A program made the translations under genes and the position numbers. The notes under the pieces are model-generated. The model was given only the letters and a program-made list of their open reading frames with translations, did not search any database and was not told the origin of the DNA. Source: GCA-2701705 sp964342155 (lineage in GTDB: Bacteria; Pseudomonadota; Gammaproteobacteria; GCA-002705445; GCA-002716945). From it: a DNA stretch of 64,000 bases. Below, in pieces: positions 35,221-44,648 of the stretch (position 1 is the stretch's first letter; each line of letters opens with the position of its first letter). The stretch lies in NCBI GenBank assembly GCA_964342155.1, contig CAYFEQ010000001.1, positions 62,001-126,000 of the forward strand, in the 5' to 3' direction.

Positions 35221-36474
35221 ATGATGAATAATCTCGATAAGAGTGAAGCCATTGTAGCTTTGGATGTTGGAACAACAAAAATCCTTTGTCTTGTTGCTGA
35301 CTATAACGATGAGGGTAATCTCAGAATTGTAGGAATTGGCGATGAACCCTGTGATGGGCTAGAAAGAGGTGTTATCTCAGAGATACAGTCTACGGTATCA
35401 AGTATAAAAAGATCTGTTAATAAAGCCAGAAGTATCTCTTCTCACAAGATTGAATCCGTAACAACTGGTATAGCTGGAAGTCATATACAATGCTTTAATG
35501 GTAATGCAGAAATAAATATTACAAATGATGAAGTTACCGAAGAAGATAAAATAAAGGTTGTAGAAAATGCTAGAGATATACAAATCCCCAATGATCAAGA
35601 AGTACTTCATGTTATTCCTCAGTATTATTCGATTGATGGGCAGATTGGAATAAGAGAGCCAATAGCAATGGCAGGTGCAAGACTGGGGGTCAATGTACAT
35701 ATAATAACTTCTTCTACTACAGCAAAAAAAAATCTAACTAAATGTATAGAGAACAGTTTGTTGGATGTTGATCATTTTGTTCTAGAACCAGTAGCCTCAA
35801 GCTATTCTGTGTTATCTGAAGAAGAACGTTCCTTGGGTGTTTGTTTAGTTGATATTGGAGGTGGAACAACTGACGTTGCAATTTTCACAGATGGAACTAT
35901 TAAACATACATCTGTTATACAGATTGCCGGTCAAATGATAACTAACGATATTAAAATTGGTTTGCGCACATCAACTGAAGCAGCGGAAGAAATAAAAATA
36001 CAACATGGATCTCTCATGAATAATCCTGATGACAGTGAAAAAATGATAACAGTACCTTCTGTTTCGGATAAACCAGATAATGAAGTTAGCCTAACTAATT
36101 TAAGTCATATTATAGGATGCAGGATTGATGAAATTTTTGAAAAAATACAGATTGAAATCGAAAACAGTGGTCATTCAAGCAAAATAAGATCAGGAATTGT
36201 TTTTACTGGTGGTGGAGCAAGACTATCTGGTCTTGATGATTATGCTGAAGCAAAATTTTCATGCCCAGCTAGGATAGGTGCCCCCGCTAATATTCCAGGA
36301 ATTGGTAATGTGAGTGGGAAAGCTAGGTATTCAACTGCCGTTGGACTCCTACTCTACAGAGAAGAAAAATTGAAAGATATGCCTCACAGGAGTACTTTGG
36401 AAGATAATCCTATATTAGCCTTCATTAATAGTTTTTGGACTAAATTATCTGCATATTTTCATAAAGAACTTTAA
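35221..36474 (+). CDS. ftsA: Cell division protein FtsA
   Basis: This actin-like membrane tether of FtsZ has 417 residues. It shows IVALDVGTTKILCLVAD (phosphate 1), CLVDIGGGTTDVAIF (phosphate 2), IVFTGGGARLSGL (adenosine site), and a C-terminal amphipathic segment (FINSFWTKLSAYF) for membrane binding. Two ATG codons (35221, 35224) are adjacent. ftsZ does not follow; lpxC comes next after 105 bases. Confidence 0.96.
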   Translation: MMNNLDKSEAIVALDVGTTKILCLVADYNDEGNLRIVGIGDEPCDGLERGVISEIQSTVSSIKRSVNKARSISSHKIESVTTGIAGSHIQCFNGNAEINITNDEVTEEDKIKVVENARDIQIPNDQEVLHVIPQYYSIDGQIGIREPIAMAGARLGVNVHIITSSTTAKKNLTKCIENSLLDVDHFVLEPVASSYSVLSEEERSLGVCLVDIGGGTTDVAIFTDGTIKHTSVIQIAGQMITNDIKIGLRTSTEAAEEIKIQHGSLMNNPDDSEKMITVPSVSDKPDNEVSLTNLSHIIGCRIDEIFEKIQIEIENSGHSSKIRSGIVFTGGGARLSGLDDYAEAKFSCPARIGAPANIPGIGNVSGKARYSTAVGLLLYREEKLKDMPHRSTLEDNPILAFINSFWTKLSAYFHKEL

Positions 36475-36521
36475 TGTATGAATTTTGTCATAATATAGGG
36501 GCATATTACTTATAAATTGGG

Positions 36522-36552
36522 GGTTTTTCCTTAACAAATATAGCGAAAAACC
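36522..36552 (+). promoter_or_regulatory. Inverted repeat in the lpxC leader
   Basis: GGTTTTTC (36522-36529) and GAAAAACC (36545-36552) form an 8-base perfect stem with a 15-base loop, 27 bases before the lpxC start. There is no T-run after it on the plus strand, so it is not an obvious terminator. It may be an operator or an RNA structure at the former ftsA-ftsZ-lpxC junction (inference). Confidence 0.35.
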
Positions 36553-36579
36553 ATATACTTTATTAACTGCTATAAAACT

Positions 36580-37506
36580 ATGATCAAACAACGTACACTT
36601 TCGAATAAAATAAAGGCAACAGGTGTGGGCCTACATACTGGTCAGAAGATTAATCTTACTCTCAATCCTGCTCCAGTTAATACTGGTATAAGGTTTAGAA
36701 GAATTGATGTAGATTTAGTTAATACAGATAACAATTCAGTCAAGGCGTCATTAAAAAATGTTCATGATACAAGATTATCAACAACCCTCTCTAATAAAGT
36801 GATCCAAATCTCTACTGTTGAACACTTATTATCAGCAATGGCTGGTTTAGGAATAGATAACGCCCTAGTTGAATTAGATGGACCAGAAGTACCTATTATG
36901 GATGGTAGCTCTAGACCTTTTGTGTTTATGATTCAATCAGCAGGAATACAAGAACAGAATTCACCAAAAAAATTTATAAAAATTAAAAAAACTGTGGAGG
37001 TTAAGCAAGATGAAAAGTGGGCTAGAATTGAGCCATTTGAAGGATTTAAAGTGGCATTTACAATTGATTTTAATCATCCAACTTTCACAAAAACTTCTCA
37101 ATCAGCTGAAATAGATTTTTCTACCGTTTCTTATCTAAGCCAAGTAAGTAGAGCTAGAACATTCGGTTTTGCTAAAGACATTGAGATTTTGAGAAAAAAC
37201 AATCTTGCTCTTGGTGGTAGTGTTAATAATGCTGTTGTTATTGATGACTATAAAGTTATTAATGAAGAAGGATTAAGGTTTGATGATGAGTTTGTGAAAC
37301 ATAAAATTTTAGATGCAATTGGCGATCTTTATCTCTTAGGTCATGGATTAATAGGTTCTTTTTCGGCATATAAATCAGGTCACCATCTTAATAATCTATT
37401 ATTACGTGAATTAATTAATAATGAAGAGGCTTGGGAAGAGTTTATTATAGAGAATGAAGCTGATGCACCAATTTTCTATACGAAACCAATAGAAATAAAG
37501 CCTTAA
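36580..37506 (+). CDS. lpxC: UDP-3-O-acyl-GlcNAc deacetylase
   Basis: LpxC is the zinc enzyme committing to lipid A synthesis. The 308-residue protein has TGVGLHTGQKINLTL, STVEHLLSAMAGLGIDNA (zinc His), PIMDGSSRPF, RARTFGFAKDIE, and FVKHKILDAIGDLYLLG with the remaining zinc ligands. Its stop overlaps convergent dciA by 4 bases. Confidence 0.97.
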   Translation: MIKQRTLSNKIKATGVGLHTGQKINLTLNPAPVNTGIRFRRIDVDLVNTDNNSVKASLKNVHDTRLSTTLSNKVIQISTVEHLLSAMAGLGIDNALVELDGPEVPIMDGSSRPFVFMIQSAGIQEQNSPKKFIKIKKTVEVKQDEKWARIEPFEGFKVAFTIDFNHPTFTKTSQSAEIDFSTVSYLSQVSRARTFGFAKDIEILRKNNLALGGSVNNAVVIDDYKVINEEGLRFDDEFVKHKILDAIGDLYLLGHGLIGSFSAYKSGHHLNNLLLRELINNEEAWEEFIIENEADAPIFYTKPIEIKP

Positions 37507-37772
37507 TTATCAATAATAATTTTAATATCTACTATATTAAGAAAATTGTTTTTTCTGAATATGTCTAAATATTTATTTCTTTCAAATTTGAGGTTAGTAG
37601 CCACGGAACTATTTTTACAGCCTATCACGACTATGTCGGCCTTTATATTAATTACTTCTATTTGGCCAGCAATATTTTTTGGAAAATTGCTGCTTATAAA
37701 TTGATTTAAATTCTTTATCAATACGCTTTTATTAAGAATATTGTCAGGCAGAAAAGATGAAATTTTTTTCAT
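37503..37772 (-). CDS. dciA: DUF721/DciA-like protein
   Basis: The 89-residue product fits small DUF721 (DciA) proteins, which in many bacteria assist loading of the replicative helicase DnaB. Sequence signal is weak (a core of VVIGCKNSSVATNLKFERNK), but the place between lpxC and secA on the opposite strand is the gammaproteobacterial location of this family. No other annotation fits better. Confidence 0.65.
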   Translation of the reverse strand: MKKISSFLPDNILNKSVLIKNLNQFISSNFPKNIAGQIEVINIKADIVVIGCKNSSVATNLKFERNKYLDIFRKNNFLNIVDIKIIIDN

Positions 37773-37849
37773 AAAAACTTAAAATTATTATATCATGATA
37801 AGCCATTAGGCAATCTATATGTTAATATATGTTTTACGCTGATATTTAA

Positions 37850-40644
37850 ATGATACCACAAATAGTTAAAAGTTTATTTGGTTCTAGAAATAGTCGTTTA
37901 CTCAAGAAATACCGTCCTTTAGTAGGTAAGATAAATGATTTAGAAGAAAAGTACAGCGCTTTCAAAGATGAAAACTTTCCCACTGAAATGGAAAGGCTTA
38001 AAAACTCTTATCTCAATTCAAATAATTTAGATGATCTGCTGCCTGATGCTTTTGCATTGATACGTGAGGCAGCTAAACGTTCCTTGGGTATGAGGCATTT
38101 TGATGAACAATTAATAGGCGGAATTGTACTCCATGAAGGGAAAATTGCTGAAATGAAAACTGGAGAGGGTAAAACGCTGGTTGCCACGTTACCTGCTTTT
38201 TTAAATGCACTTACAAGTAAGCCAGTATTTATTGTAACAGTGAATGATTACCTTGCTCAACGTGACTCTATATGGATGGGAAAAATCTTTAATTTTGTTG
38301 GATTATCTGTTGGTACTATCACGAGTAGTTCAGAACCTGAAGAAAAAAAAGAAATGTATTCGAGAGATATTGTTTATGGGACAAATAATGAATTCGGGTT
38401 TGATTATTTAAGAGACAACATGGTTTATCATATTAGTCAAAAGGTACAAAGCGAACTAGCATATGCAATTATTGATGAAGTTGATTCAGTTTTGATTGAT
38501 GAAGCAAGAACACCATTAGTAATTTCTGGTTCGGCTGCAGAAAGCAGCATGCTCTACCAACAAATCAACAAAATAACTAATTTATTAATAACAAACAAAG
38601 ATAGTGATAAATTATATAAGATTGATGAAAAACAGAAGAGTGCATCATTAACTGAAGATGGCCATAGCGAAATAGAAAAACTTTTATTATCAAATAATCT
38701 GATCACTAATACCTCTAGTTTATATGATCCAAAAAATATTTCTTTATTACACTATATTGACTCTTCTCTCAAAGCAAATTTAATTTATAAAAAAGACATT
38801 GATTATGTAGTTGAAGATAATCAAGTTATAATCATCGATGAGTTCTCTGGAAGAAAGATGCCTGGGAGAAGATGGTCTGAAGGCTTACATCAATCAGTTG
38901 AAGCAAAAGAAAATGTAAAAATTCAAAATGAAAATCAGACTTATGCCTCCATTACATTTCAAAATTATTTTAGACTGTTTAAAAAAATTTCAGGTATGAC
39001 TGGTACTGCAGATACTGAAGCAGTAGAATTTCAACAAATATATAATTTAGAGGTAGTTGTAGTCCCAACTAATAAGAAGATGATTAGAAAGGATGAAGTA
39101 GACTTAGTATTTATTTCTGCCAAAGAAAAATATAAAGCAATTATCAATGAAATAATAGAAAAAAATAAAACTGGACAACCTATTCTTGTTGGTACAACTT
39201 CAATTGAATCATCTGAATATTTATCTAAGACCTTAAAAACAAAAAAATTACAACATTCGGTGCTGAATGCAAAATATCATCAAAAGGAAGCTGAGATTAT
39301 AGCTCAAGCTGGCAAATTAAATACAATTACTATAGCTACAAACATGGCTGGTAGAGGGACAGACATTGTTCTAGGTGGTAATTACCTTTTTAATACAGAT
39401 AATTTAAACCCAGAAGAAATTTCAAAATTAAAACAAGACTGGGAAAAGAACAGTGAAAAAGTAAAAAAACTGGGAGGCCTATATATAATAGGCACTGAGA
39501 GACATGAATCCAGAAGAGTGGATAATCAGTTAAGAGGTAGGTCTGGACGCCAAGGAGACCAAGGTAAGTCTAGATTTTATCTTTCATTAGAAGATAATCT
39601 AATGAGAATCTTTGCTTCAGAAAAAGTTAGCGAAATAATGAAAAAACTTGGTATGCAAGAAGGAGAATCAATAGAACATAAGTGGGTTGCAAAATCTATT
39701 GAAAATGCACAAAAAAGAGTAGAGGCCTATAATTTTGATATAAGAAAAACACTGTTGGAATATGATGATATTGCAAATGAGCAAAGGAAAGTAATTTATA
39801 ATCAAAGGAATGATGTTTTGACAGTTCCTGATACTTATTCTCTATTGCAGAACATAATAGGCTTTGAGTCTGAAGATATAATTAGTAGATACTTCCCAGA
39901 AGACTTACCTGTTGCGCAATGGAAACCAGAAGAATTAGATACCTATTTAAATGAAGAGTTTTTAATTAACACAGATTCTAAAAGAGTACTGGATGCTTCN
40001 NNNNNNNNNNNNNNNNNNNNNNNNNNNNNNNNNNNNNNNNNNNNNNNNNNNNNNNNNNNNNNNNNNNNNNNNNNNNNNNNNNNNNNNNNNNNNNNNNNNA
40101 TTTAAATGAAGAGTTTTTAATTAACACAGATTCTAAAAGAGTACTGGATGCTTCTGAAGAAAAACCTAGAGACAATATTACAAAGTTTGTGCAAGAGGAA
40201 CTAAGAAAAAAAATAGATCTTAATTTAACCATTCTGGATACTGAAGATAAGAATGAACTTATTAGAAATATTTTACTGAGTGTAATTGATGAAGACTGGA
40301 GATTACATTTAAATGCAATGGATCATTTAAGACAGGGTATAGGATTAAGGGGATATGCTGCTAAGAATCCAAAAAATGAATATAAAAGAGAGTCATTTGA
40401 AATGTTTGAAGAAATGTTATCCATCAATAATCATGAAATTGTAAAAACATTGAGTAAAATTAAAGTCAAAGCTCAAACTTCAACTGATATATCTAATTCG
40501 TCTAATGCTAACAATGTAACTAAAATATCAAAAAAATCAGATGACCCCAGATGTTTGTTGAATGTCACTGATACTCGCATACCCAGGAATAAAAAATGTC
40601 CTGTAACTAATAAGAAATTTAAACAATGTTGTGGTAAATTATAG
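37850..40644 (+). CDS. secA: Preprotein translocase ATPase SecA (interrupted by a spurious assembly gap)
   Basis: SecA drives protein export through SecYEG. It has the Walker A MKTGEGKTL (about 103-111), VNDYLAQRDS, IIDEVDSVLIDEARTPLVIS, TNMAGRGTDIVLGG and QLRGRSGRQGD. A 100-N run (40000-40099) is flanked on both sides by the same 55 bases. Removing 155 bases joins the two parts in one frame and gives about 879 residues, the usual length. The C-terminal zinc motif is degenerate (CPVTNKKFKQCC, lacking the second Cys of CxC). Confidence 0.95.
39945..40154. repeat. 55-base duplication around a 100-N gap (assembly artefact)
   Basis: Bases 39945-39999 and 40100-40154 are identical, separated by exactly 100 N (40000-40099). 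The pattern is that of two contigs with an unmerged end overlap, joined by a default gap. It is not a biological repeat. Confidence 0.95.
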
Positions 40645-40646
40645 CC

Positions 40647-41822
40647 ATGAATAAAATGGTATTAATTGAAACCTTTAACATAGGTATCAAGAAGAATAGA
40701 AAAGATGCGGTTTGCATGATGCTTCCAGATAATGCTAGTACTGCAATTGCACTAACAAAAAATAAATTTGCAGCAGCACCAGTTTTGCTATCAAAAAAAT
40801 ATATAAAAGAAGCAAAACCAAAATATTTATTAATAAATTCTGGTAACGCAAATGCATGTACAGGTCCATTAGGTATAACCAATGCAAAAATATATGGAGG
40901 TTTAGTTTCTAAAAAATTACAGTGTAAAACTAATGAAATATTAATATTCTCTACTGGCATTGTTGGTGAACATTTACCTATAGATAAAATGATTGAGAAA
41001 ATTGATAAAAAAGAATTTAAATTTAAGTCATCATGGGATGATGCTGCCTCAGCCATTATGACTACGGATAAATTTAAGAAGATTATAAAAAAGAGTTTTG
41101 TGTTAAAAAATCAAAAAATTAGAGTGAATGCCATTTGCAAAGGAGCTGGAATGATTGAACCTAATATGGCAACAACACTGTCATTTATGGAAATAAATGT
41201 AAAAATTAGTCAAAATTTATTGTCAAAACTTATAAAAGAAGTTACTAAAAATTCATTTAACAAGATATCAGTTGATGGCGATATGTCGACAAACGATAGT
41301 TTTGCAATAATTGCAACCGGAGAAAATAGCTCTATCAATTTTTCTAGAGATAAAGCTTCATATTTGAAACTAGAAAAGGGATTAATTAATATTTGTCAAA
41401 TATTGGCAAGAAAAATTATAGAAGATGGAGAAGGGGCAACAAAAATTGTTGATATCAGCATAACTAATGCAAAAAATAATGCAGAAGCAAAGAAAATAGC
41501 TTTATCATTAGCTAATTCATCTCTGATAAAAACTGCTTTTTATGGATCAGATCCTAATTGGGGTAGAATTTTAGTTAAATTAGGTTCAATGAATGATGCG
41601 ACATATAATATTCAAAAAATAGTTTTAAAACTTAATGGGCAGACTGTTTTTAAACATGGAGCACCTGTAAAAAAAATTGACTATAATATGTTAAACAGAA
41701 GAATGAAAAAAAAGAATATTAAAGTATTTTTAAATCTATCCTCTGGAAAAGCATCTTATAACCTAGTAACGTCTGATTTAAGTAAAAAATATGTCGATTT
41801 AAACTCTAAATATTCAACATAA
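40647..41822 (+). CDS. argJ: Bifunctional ornithine acetyltransferase/N-acetylglutamate synthase
   Basis: The 391-residue protein of arginine synthesis has LLINSGNANACTG, FSTGIVGEHLPI, AICKGAGMIEPNMATTLSFM (self-cleavage at the Thr of the ATT motif gives the alpha and beta chains), DGDMSTNDSF, and GSDPNWGRILVKLG. It starts 2 bases after secA. Whether it has one or both activities cannot be read from sequence. Confidence 0.94.
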   Translation: MNKMVLIETFNIGIKKNRKDAVCMMLPDNASTAIALTKNKFAAAPVLLSKKYIKEAKPKYLLINSGNANACTGPLGITNAKIYGGLVSKKLQCKTNEILIFSTGIVGEHLPIDKMIEKIDKKEFKFKSSWDDAASAIMTTDKFKKIIKKSFVLKNQKIRVNAICKGAGMIEPNMATTLSFMEINVKISQNLLSKLIKEVTKNSFNKISVDGDMSTNDSFAIIATGENSSINFSRDKASYLKLEKGLINICQILARKIIEDGEGATKIVDISITNAKNNAEAKKIALSLANSSLIKTAFYGSDPNWGRILVKLGSMNDATYNIQKIVLKLNGQTVFKHGAPVKKIDYNMLNRRMKKKNIKVFLNLSSGKASYNLVTSDLSKKYVDLNSKYST

Positions 41823-41825
41823 ATA

Positions 41826-42904
41826 ATGAAAGAAAAAATTAGATGTTCAATTGGTTTAATCCAGTCTGAAGATTCTAAAGAACTATATATAGAACGGATA
41901 AAAGAACCTTATCTTGGTTGTTATGAATTTCCTGGAGGTAAGATTCAAACTGATGAAACCCCTGAATCTGCAATTATACGTGAGCTTAATGAAGAGTTAG
42001 GCATACAAGTTAAAAAGCTAAGCTTTATTGGGAAAGTATTTCATGATTATCCCGAATTTACTGTGATACTCCATGTTTTCTTTATAAGCAACTACAATGG
42101 GGAGATAAAAAATACAACTCGCAACCTATGTTATAGAAGAAGTAGCGAACTAGACAAAGATTTTAAAACAATAGACTCATGCTTAAAGGTATTAAAACTA
42201 TGTTTATTATTACCGAAAATTAAAATATTGGATTGTGAAAAAAATTTATTTAAAGAATCATGTTTATCCTCAATAAAAAAAACAGATACCTCTTTTAAAA
42301 TGATAAGGTTTAGAAATTTAGAAACGGCAGAAAATTCACAAATAAATAACATTAAACATTTCACAAAAGAGAACCCTTATAATTATATTATTGATCATCC
42401 AAGTGAAAAAAATTTTGATGGAAAATTTTTTGGTATTCATTTTAAAAGTAAATATTTATATACACTAAAATCTGTTCCTAAGGATATGATATTATATTCT
42501 GGTTCATGTCATAATTTTGATGAAGTTGAGCAAGCAAATCGCTTAGAATTAGATTATATCCTAATATCTCCTGTCCAAATTTCTAAACATTCAAATCAAA
42601 AAATTCTTGGTTGGGAAGGTTTTGAAAGATTGTCTTTGAAAGCCAATATGCCAACTTATGCTCTAGGCGGAATAAGTCATCATNNNNNNNNNNNNNNNNN
42701 NNNNNNNNNNNNNNNNNNNNNNNNNNNNNNNNNNNNNNNNNNNNNNNNNNNNNNNNNNNNNNNNNNNNNNNNNNNNNNNNNNNATTGTCTTTGAAAGCCA
42801 ATATGCCAACTTATGCTCTAGGCGGAATAAGTCATCATGAATCTGATTATAAACTATCATTAAAGCATGGAGGCTTCGGTATTGCTGGCATTAAAAATTT
42901 TTAA
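41826..42904 (+). CDS. Nudix hydrolase (MutT-like) fused to a ThiE/TenI-like domain, interrupted by a spurious gap
   Basis: The N-terminal half has a perfect Nudix box (GGKIQTDETPESAIIRELNE followed by ELGI), as in MutT, which removes 8-oxo-dGTP. The C-terminal half resembles a thiamine-phosphate-synthase barrel (LELDYILISPVQISKHS, TYALGGISHH). Such fusions are common in gammaproteobacteria near secA and argJ. A 100-N run (42684-42783) is flanked by identical 55-base copies. Removing 155 bases restores a continuous 307-residue ORF ending at the TAA at 42902-42904. Confidence 0.88.
42629..42838. repeat. 55-base duplication around a second 100-N gap (assembly artefact)
   Basis: Bases 42629-42683 and 42784-42838 are identical and separated by exactly 100 N. 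The overlap length equals that of the secA gap, pointing to an assembler k-mer or scaffolding effect rather than a real repeat. Confidence 0.95.
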
Positions 42905-42912
42905 TTTATAAT

Positions 42913-43686
42913 TTACATTGAACAGCAAGATAAAAAGAACTCGACATCTAATTTATGAGGAATGAATTTATTTTCATCATTTTTAGTCATAAATCGTATA
43001 GAGAACCGCTGCTTCCCAACACTAATCGATGGAAAAAAATAATGGTCAGATGTTAATGCAACACGTATAAGAAGTATATTTCTTTGACTATCAAGTTTAT
43101 CAGTAAAAAAGCCATTCTTTGCAAGCTGATCAATTGGAGTCACAGATTTTCTAATTGTTGTAAGAAGAAAAGAAACTGATTGGCTAATAAAATTTATAGG
43201 TTCTAACCATAAATTAATTTGATTCTCCCTAGACACATTATCACGAGATAACCAATAGATTAATGAAGAGGGGTGAATAGAGTTTTTTGAATATTTTATC
43301 AGAGTTTGAAATAATTCATCACGATCAAGGTAGTCCAGATAATTTGCATCTTTTGAGTACAAAAAACTTAGATGGCTTTCTTGTTTTTCTAGGATAGAGT
43401 TTAGTTTGCTTGAATCAGTACCTGGTTTATTTTTTTCTTTAATTTTTTTAAAAAAAACATTATGTGATTCAAGATCTCTTATGAGTTCAGATTTTAAATC
43501 CGCTCTTGTTAACATTTCATATAGTTCTGTGAGCGCAACAGCTGCAGAATAATTTTCATGTTCAGATTCTTTATCCTTAAGATGATTGATTCTATTGAAC
43601 AACATTTCAATTCTTAGAAATTTTCTAATCCTTTCATGAACAGGTTCTTCATAAACAGTAACTTGATTATCAGATAATGTAGACAT
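42913..43686 (-). CDS. zapD: Cell division protein ZapD
   Basis: ZapD cross-links FtsZ filaments. The 257-residue product begins with TVYEEPVHERIRKFLRIEML, typical for this family, and contains NEKFIPH-like and sheet-forming C-terminal segments (RFSIRFM). It follows coaE by one base on the minus strand, the standard gammaproteobacterial arrangement, and is convergent with the Nudix gene. Confidence 0.93.
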   Translation of the reverse strand: MSTLSDNQVTVYEEPVHERIRKFLRIEMLFNRINHLKDKESEHENYSAAVALTELYEMLTRADLKSELIRDLESHNVFFKKIKEKNKPGTDSSKLNSILEKQESHLSFLYSKDANYLDYLDRDELFQTLIKYSKNSIHPSSLIYWLSRDNVSRENQINLWLEPINFISQSVSFLLTTIRKSVTPIDQLAKNGFFTDKLDSQRNILLIRVALTSDHYFFPSISVGKQRFSIRFMTKNDENKFIPHKLDVEFFLSCCSM

Positions 43687-43687
43687 T

Positions 43688-44275
43688 TTATTTTTTAAGA
43701 ATTTTAGTTAAATATAATTCCTCAAATTTATTTTTCAGAGTATTTATTGTATCATTGTTAACAAGTATATAATCAGAATTCTTTATATAAAAACTTCTTT
43801 TTCTCTGTACTTTGTCTAACCTTATAAACTCTTTCTGAGAAAATTTTTTACTTTTTAGACATCTGCTTAACCTTTTATTGAATGAACTATCAATAGTTAC
43901 TATTTTGAATGGAATTGATATTTTTTTTACAGTTTCAATCAAAGGTAATTCAAGGACCAGTGATGATCTTTTTATTTTTTTTATTTCCTTATTAATATAT
44001 GAAAAAAATATTGGGTGAATAGTTTTATTTATGTAATCTCTATTTTTTTTTGATTTTAAAAGCTTCTCTCGTATTTTATGAACAGAGATTTTGTTTCTAT
44101 ACAAAATATCCTTATCAAAAAAATCTAAAAGTTTTATTTTTATTTCATTATTTGTGACTAATAACTTTTTTGCTATATTATCAGCGTTTAAATAATAGAA
44201 ACCTTTCTTTTTCAATAATGTTGATACAGTTGATTTTCCTGATCCTATTAATCCAGAAACAATAATTAATTGCAT
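43688..44275 (-). CDS. coaE: Dephospho-CoA kinase
   Basis: The 195-residue P-loop kinase has IIVSGLIGSGKSTVSTLLKK, NADNIAKKLL, the HPIFFSYI segment and LELPLIET. It performs the last step of coenzyme A synthesis. It lies directly upstream of zapD, with one base between. Confidence 0.93.
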   Translation of the reverse strand: MQLIIVSGLIGSGKSTVSTLLKKKGFYYLNADNIAKKLLVTNNEIKIKLLDFFDKDILYRNKISVHKIREKLLKSKKNRDYINKTIHPIFFSYINKEIKKIKRSSLVLELPLIETVKKISIPFKIVTIDSSFNKRLSRCLKSKKFSQKEFIRLDKVQRKRSFYIKNSDYILVNNDTINTLKNKFEELYLTKILKK

Positions 44276-44279
44276 AATA

Positions 44280-44357
44280 TTATTTTAGAAAGATAGTTAA
44301 GATGACTCCAATCATCATTATGAAGCAAAGTGTCACTAGTAGTGGTATTCTATTCAT
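44280..44357 (-). CDS. Possible 25-residue membrane microprotein
   Basis: A minus-strand ATG at 44357 opens a 25-codon frame ending with TAA at 44280. Almost the whole product is one hydrophobic helix (about residues 4-24) with a Lys at the end. It sits 8 bases after the zinc-ribbon-like membrane gene and 4 bases before coaE, so it would fit the operon. No homologue is recognised and the frame may be chance in AT-rich DNA. Confidence 0.3.
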   Translation of the reverse strand: MNRIPLLVTLCFIMMIGVILTIFLK

Positions 44358-44365
44358 TTAAATTG

Positions 44366-44566
44366 CTATTGGAAATTTTTGCATTCTTTTTTATTTATAT
44401 TCTTTGTTTTACACATTTCTTCTTCTGGCATGTATGTATCGCAATCTTCACAATATGATATATTTTTTTTAGATTTTTGACTTAATTTCGTGTCTTTTTT
44501 TATTAATGATTTTATAATTATATAGAGTAATACTAGTATTGCTATTATTATGAAAATACGCAGCAT
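44366..44566 (-). CDS. Small membrane protein with cysteine-rich tail (PP0621-like)
   Basis: The 66-residue product has one N-terminal membrane helix (about residues 3-23), a basic linker, then CEDCDTYMPEEEMC and a further Cys in NKKECKNF. This resembles the short PP0621-family proteins (membrane anchor plus a zinc-ribbon-like Cys motif) of proteobacteria. Function unknown. It lies upstream of coaE-zapD on the same strand and is divergent from nadE. Confidence 0.65.
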   Translation of the reverse strand: MLRIFIIIAILVLLYIIIKSLIKKDTKLSQKSKKNISYCEDCDTYMPEEEMCKTKNINKKECKNFQ

Positions 44567-44648
44567 ATATGTATTACTTCAATTAATGTCAGTATATTAT
44601 AAACGATATATATGTCTAAAAAAATAAAATTCTTGTTTAGCTACAAAT

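Noticed and set aside
37850..40644. secA as two broken genes
   Set aside because: The break is a 100-N run with duplicated flanks; collapsing it restores the frame exactly.
42891..42904. 14-base AT palindrome at the Nudix-zapD junction as a terminator
   Set aside because: It consists only of A and T, has no GC-rich stem or loop, and includes the Nudix stop codon.
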